Of a DNA stretch of 16,238 nucleotides, positions 15,052 through 16,238 are shown piece after piece; the stretch's first letter is position 1; each line of letters starts with the position of its first letter. The notes beneath the pieces are model-generated. The model made no database searches, had not been told where the DNA came from, and saw only the letters and a program-made list of their open reading frames with translations. The stretch is from the NCBI GenBank assembly GCA_028825345.1, contig JAPKAJ010000020.1:1-16238 (forward strand), read 5' to 3'. Made by a program: the position numbers and the translations under genes. Origin of the DNA: Arenicellales bacterium. GTDB lineage: Bacteria > Pseudomonadota > Gammaproteobacteria > Arenicellales > UBA868.

Positions 15052-15897
15052 TCAGGGCGACTGGGGTATGGACACGTGAATACCGGAGCCATCGCCGCTC
15101 GAACCTGACTTGACCCAGGCTATCGCATAAACCAGTTCAAAAGTCGCGCGTACCCTGCCCCCATCAGTCTGGCGAAACGGATAGGCGCTTTTAAAGGCAT
15201 GCCAGCGATCCTTGCCGGTCAGCGTGTGCCGCCGGGTCGTCAGAGCGTTGGTGCCACCCAGAGCGCGCAAGTCACTAACCAGCCCCCGGATATCCGAAAA
15301 GGTCAGGCCAAGCATCTGTACATCCATCACCGGCTCCACAAAGCCATAGCGTATCAGAGCATCTCCCAGATCATGCATATCAGTGAGATCATGCACGTGA
15401 GCAAAGGTATCGACATGATTCCAGGCGGCGTGCGCCTCGCACAGGGTATCCGGCCCCAAAGTGGCGAACACCAACGCGCCGCCCGGGCGCAATACCCGGG
15501 CAACCTCACCCAGCACTTTGTCGACATCACACCAGGGCAATAACAGGTTGGATACCACCAGATCAAAAACCCCGCCCTGGTACGGCAAGTGGCCGGCATC
15601 GCCCACTGTTGGCAAAAAGGATCGGCAAGGGACGCATTTAGATAACGGTGCACCACAGATATCAAGGCCCACAACTACGGCACCTGGATAGCATTGGGCT
15701 AACAGATCGGCTTCGACCCCTACCCCACACCCAAGATCAAGAATGATCCTGGGGGTTAATGTCAGCAGCGATAGTCGTTCAAGCAATTCTTTGCCGGTAT
15801 GTCGAGCCAACACGTTATCGACCGGATCAAGATCGGCAGCGCGCTGTGTTGCCTGCTGCAAAGCGCTTTCTTCCAGATACGGCAAATCGTTTTTCAA
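15052..15897 (-). CDS. bioC: Malonyl-ACP O-methyltransferase BioC
   Basis: A 281-residue SAM-dependent methyltransferase that caps the free carboxyl of malonyl-ACP so that fatty acid synthesis can build the pimeloyl chain for biotin. SAM motif I is ILDLGCGVGVEA (52-63); the following VVSNLLLPWCDVDKVLGEV and LRPGGALVFATLGPDTL segments are characteristic of BioC, as is HDLTDMHDLGDALIRYGF and SDLRALGGTN in the C-terminal half. After the usual family end (...YAIAWV) it carries about 20 extra residues. The start is a TTG at 15897 with no ribosome-binding site; no ATG or GTG lies in frame upstream before a stop, so the natural start may have been lost or replaced. bioB, bioF, bioH and bioD, its usual neighbours, are not in the window. 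Confidence 0.92.
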   Translation of the reverse strand: MKNDLPYLEESALQQATQRAADLDPVDNVLARHTGKELLERLSLLTLTPRIILDLGCGVGVEADLLAQCYPGAVVVGLDICGAPLSKCVPCRSFLPTVGDAGHLPYQGGVFDLVVSNLLLPWCDVDKVLGEVARVLRPGGALVFATLGPDTLCEAHAAWNHVDTFAHVHDLTDMHDLGDALIRYGFVEPVMDVQMLGLTFSDIRGLVSDLRALGGTNALTTRRHTLTGKDRWHAFKSAYPFRQTDGGRVRATFELVYAIAWVKSGSSGDGSGIHVSIPQSP

Positions 15898-15945
15898 AGG
15901 GAGTGCGCCTGACTGGGCTCAAGAGCCAATCTTTGGATGTTAACG

Positions 15946-15975
15946 CGCTGGCTGTGAAAAATCACACAGCCAGCG
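15946..15975. repeat. Perfect 11-bp inverted repeat (hairpin) in the bioC-comF gap
   Basis: CGCTGGCTGTG at 15946-15956 is followed after 8 bases by its exact reverse complement CACAGCCAGCG at 15965-15975. The GC-rich stem would form a stable RNA or DNA hairpin in either orientation. Neither side is followed by a T tract, so it is not a standard intrinsic terminator. Its place in the gap between two divergent genes suggests an operator, or a leftover element of a deleted gene. Confidence 0.8.
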
Positions 15976-16002
15976 GCGCAATTCAGAAGCACCATTGGGA
16001 TC

Positions 16003-16197
16003 ATGCCCGATCCATGTGCGACCCGAAACCACCCGGCCTGGTTAACCAGCATCAAGTCAATCCGGGCCACGGCCCTGTCACTGCTGGAATGGATTGCGTC
16101 ACCGTGCTGTCTTTTATGTCGTTTAGGAGCCGAATACCGCCACGGCCTTTGCCAGGATTGCTGGGCCAAACTGCCCGTTTTACATAACCTTTTTTGA
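16003..16197 (+). pseudogene. comF: Truncated ComF-family protein (zinc-ribbon N-terminus only)
   Basis: A 64-residue frame whose last third matches the N-terminal zinc-ribbon of ComF proteins: CLLC (36-39) and CQDC (50-53) form a four-cysteine metal site, preceded by the usual hydrophobic/aromatic stretch ALSLLEWIASP and followed by WAKLP. Complete ComF proteins (about 230 residues) continue with a second cysteine pair (ACPRCA-like) and a phosphoribosyltransferase domain and support DNA uptake. Here the frame stops at TGA 16195-16197 just after LPVLH, where the DNA becomes AT-rich. The other frames of the remaining 41 bases do not continue ComF, so this looks like a real truncation or an assembly join, not a simple frameshift. 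comF next to the bio cluster is a common gammaproteobacterial arrangement, which supports the identification. Confidence 0.65.
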
Positions 16198-16238
16198 GTG
16201 TTTTTCTGAGTAAATCTCTATAATGTCCTTTTCTAGAA
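16198..16238 (+). promoter_or_regulatory. AT-rich right end with a possible promoter
   Basis: TATAAT at 16219-16224 is a perfect -10 hexamer. The best upstream partner is TTGAGT at 16194-16199, but the spacing of 19 bp is long. If it is a promoter, it drives a gene beyond the window. The segment is much richer in AT than the DNA to its left and contains no coding frame. Confidence 0.3.

Noticed and set aside
15938..16049. GTTAAC-containing palindromes (GTTAAC near 15939 and CTGGTTAACCAG at 16038-16049) as BirA operators of a former bioB promoter
   Set aside because: The halves do not have the spacing and sequence of a BirA site, and the second lies inside the comF fragment; a chance occurrence is more likely.
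1..16238. Mobile element, phage, CRISPR array, toxin-antitoxin pair, tRNA or rRNA
   Set aside because: No transposase, integrase, phage structural gene, regular repeat-spacer pattern, small paired genes or tRNA-like TTC arm was seen on either strand; nearly all length is covered by recognised chromosomal genes.

Overview
The window is about 16.2 kb of chromosomal DNA with moderate GC content (slightly over half by eye). The protein families and gene neighbourhoods point to a gammaproteobacterium: a LiuR-type MerR regulator, an E. coli-like PurB, a class 2 PyrD, an IcmF mutase, CyoE, and a BioC/ComF neighbourhood. I see no phage genes, insertion sequence, CRISPR array, tRNA or rRNA. Both window ends (about 1-110 and 16175-16238) are clearly richer in AT than the rest. 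The taxonomic placement is an inference from families, not from a search.

Layout. 1-319 holds no convincing gene. 320-1297 encodes a stand-alone FabD-like acyltransferase whose active-site histidine motif is unlike housekeeping FabD. An EamA-type exporter (1367-2266, +) converges on an MFS transporter (2286-3467, -). Next come the fused adenosylcobalamin mutase IcmF (3570-6845, -) and, divergently, a LiuR-like MerR regulator (6918-7334, +). The 72 bp between these two genes carries a perfect 14-bp palindrome that lies inside two overlapping divergent promoters. An AI-2E/PerM family membrane protein (7386-8438) and a second MFS exporter (8520-9758) follow. The leader of that exporter has alternating C and G tracts that could form mutually exclusive hairpins around its ribosome-binding site.

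From 9892 to 13095 there is a housekeeping run on the + strand: purB, an RluF-like pseudouridine synthase and pyrD, with a TAATG overlap at the last junction. This run serves purine synthesis, RNA modification and pyrimidine synthesis. Converging on it from the right, on the - strand, are a DUF938 methyltransferase, cyoE (haem O synthase) and bioC (biotin precursor synthesis).

The right-hand part looks eroded. Between cyoE and bioC lies a 45-residue, start-less remnant that resembles the C-terminus of the conserved cytochrome-oxidase-cluster protein. bioC lacks the usual bioB, bioF and bioH between itself and comF. comF itself stops just after its first zinc ribbon. A strong 11-bp hairpin sits in the bioC-comF gap. 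Six of the thirteen intact genes use TTG or GTG starts. Together these suggest deletion and gene decay around an old comF-bio / cox junction. I see no wholly new multi-gene system; the best leads are the icmF-merR switch region, the unusual acyltransferase, the exporter leader and the decayed bio/cox junction.
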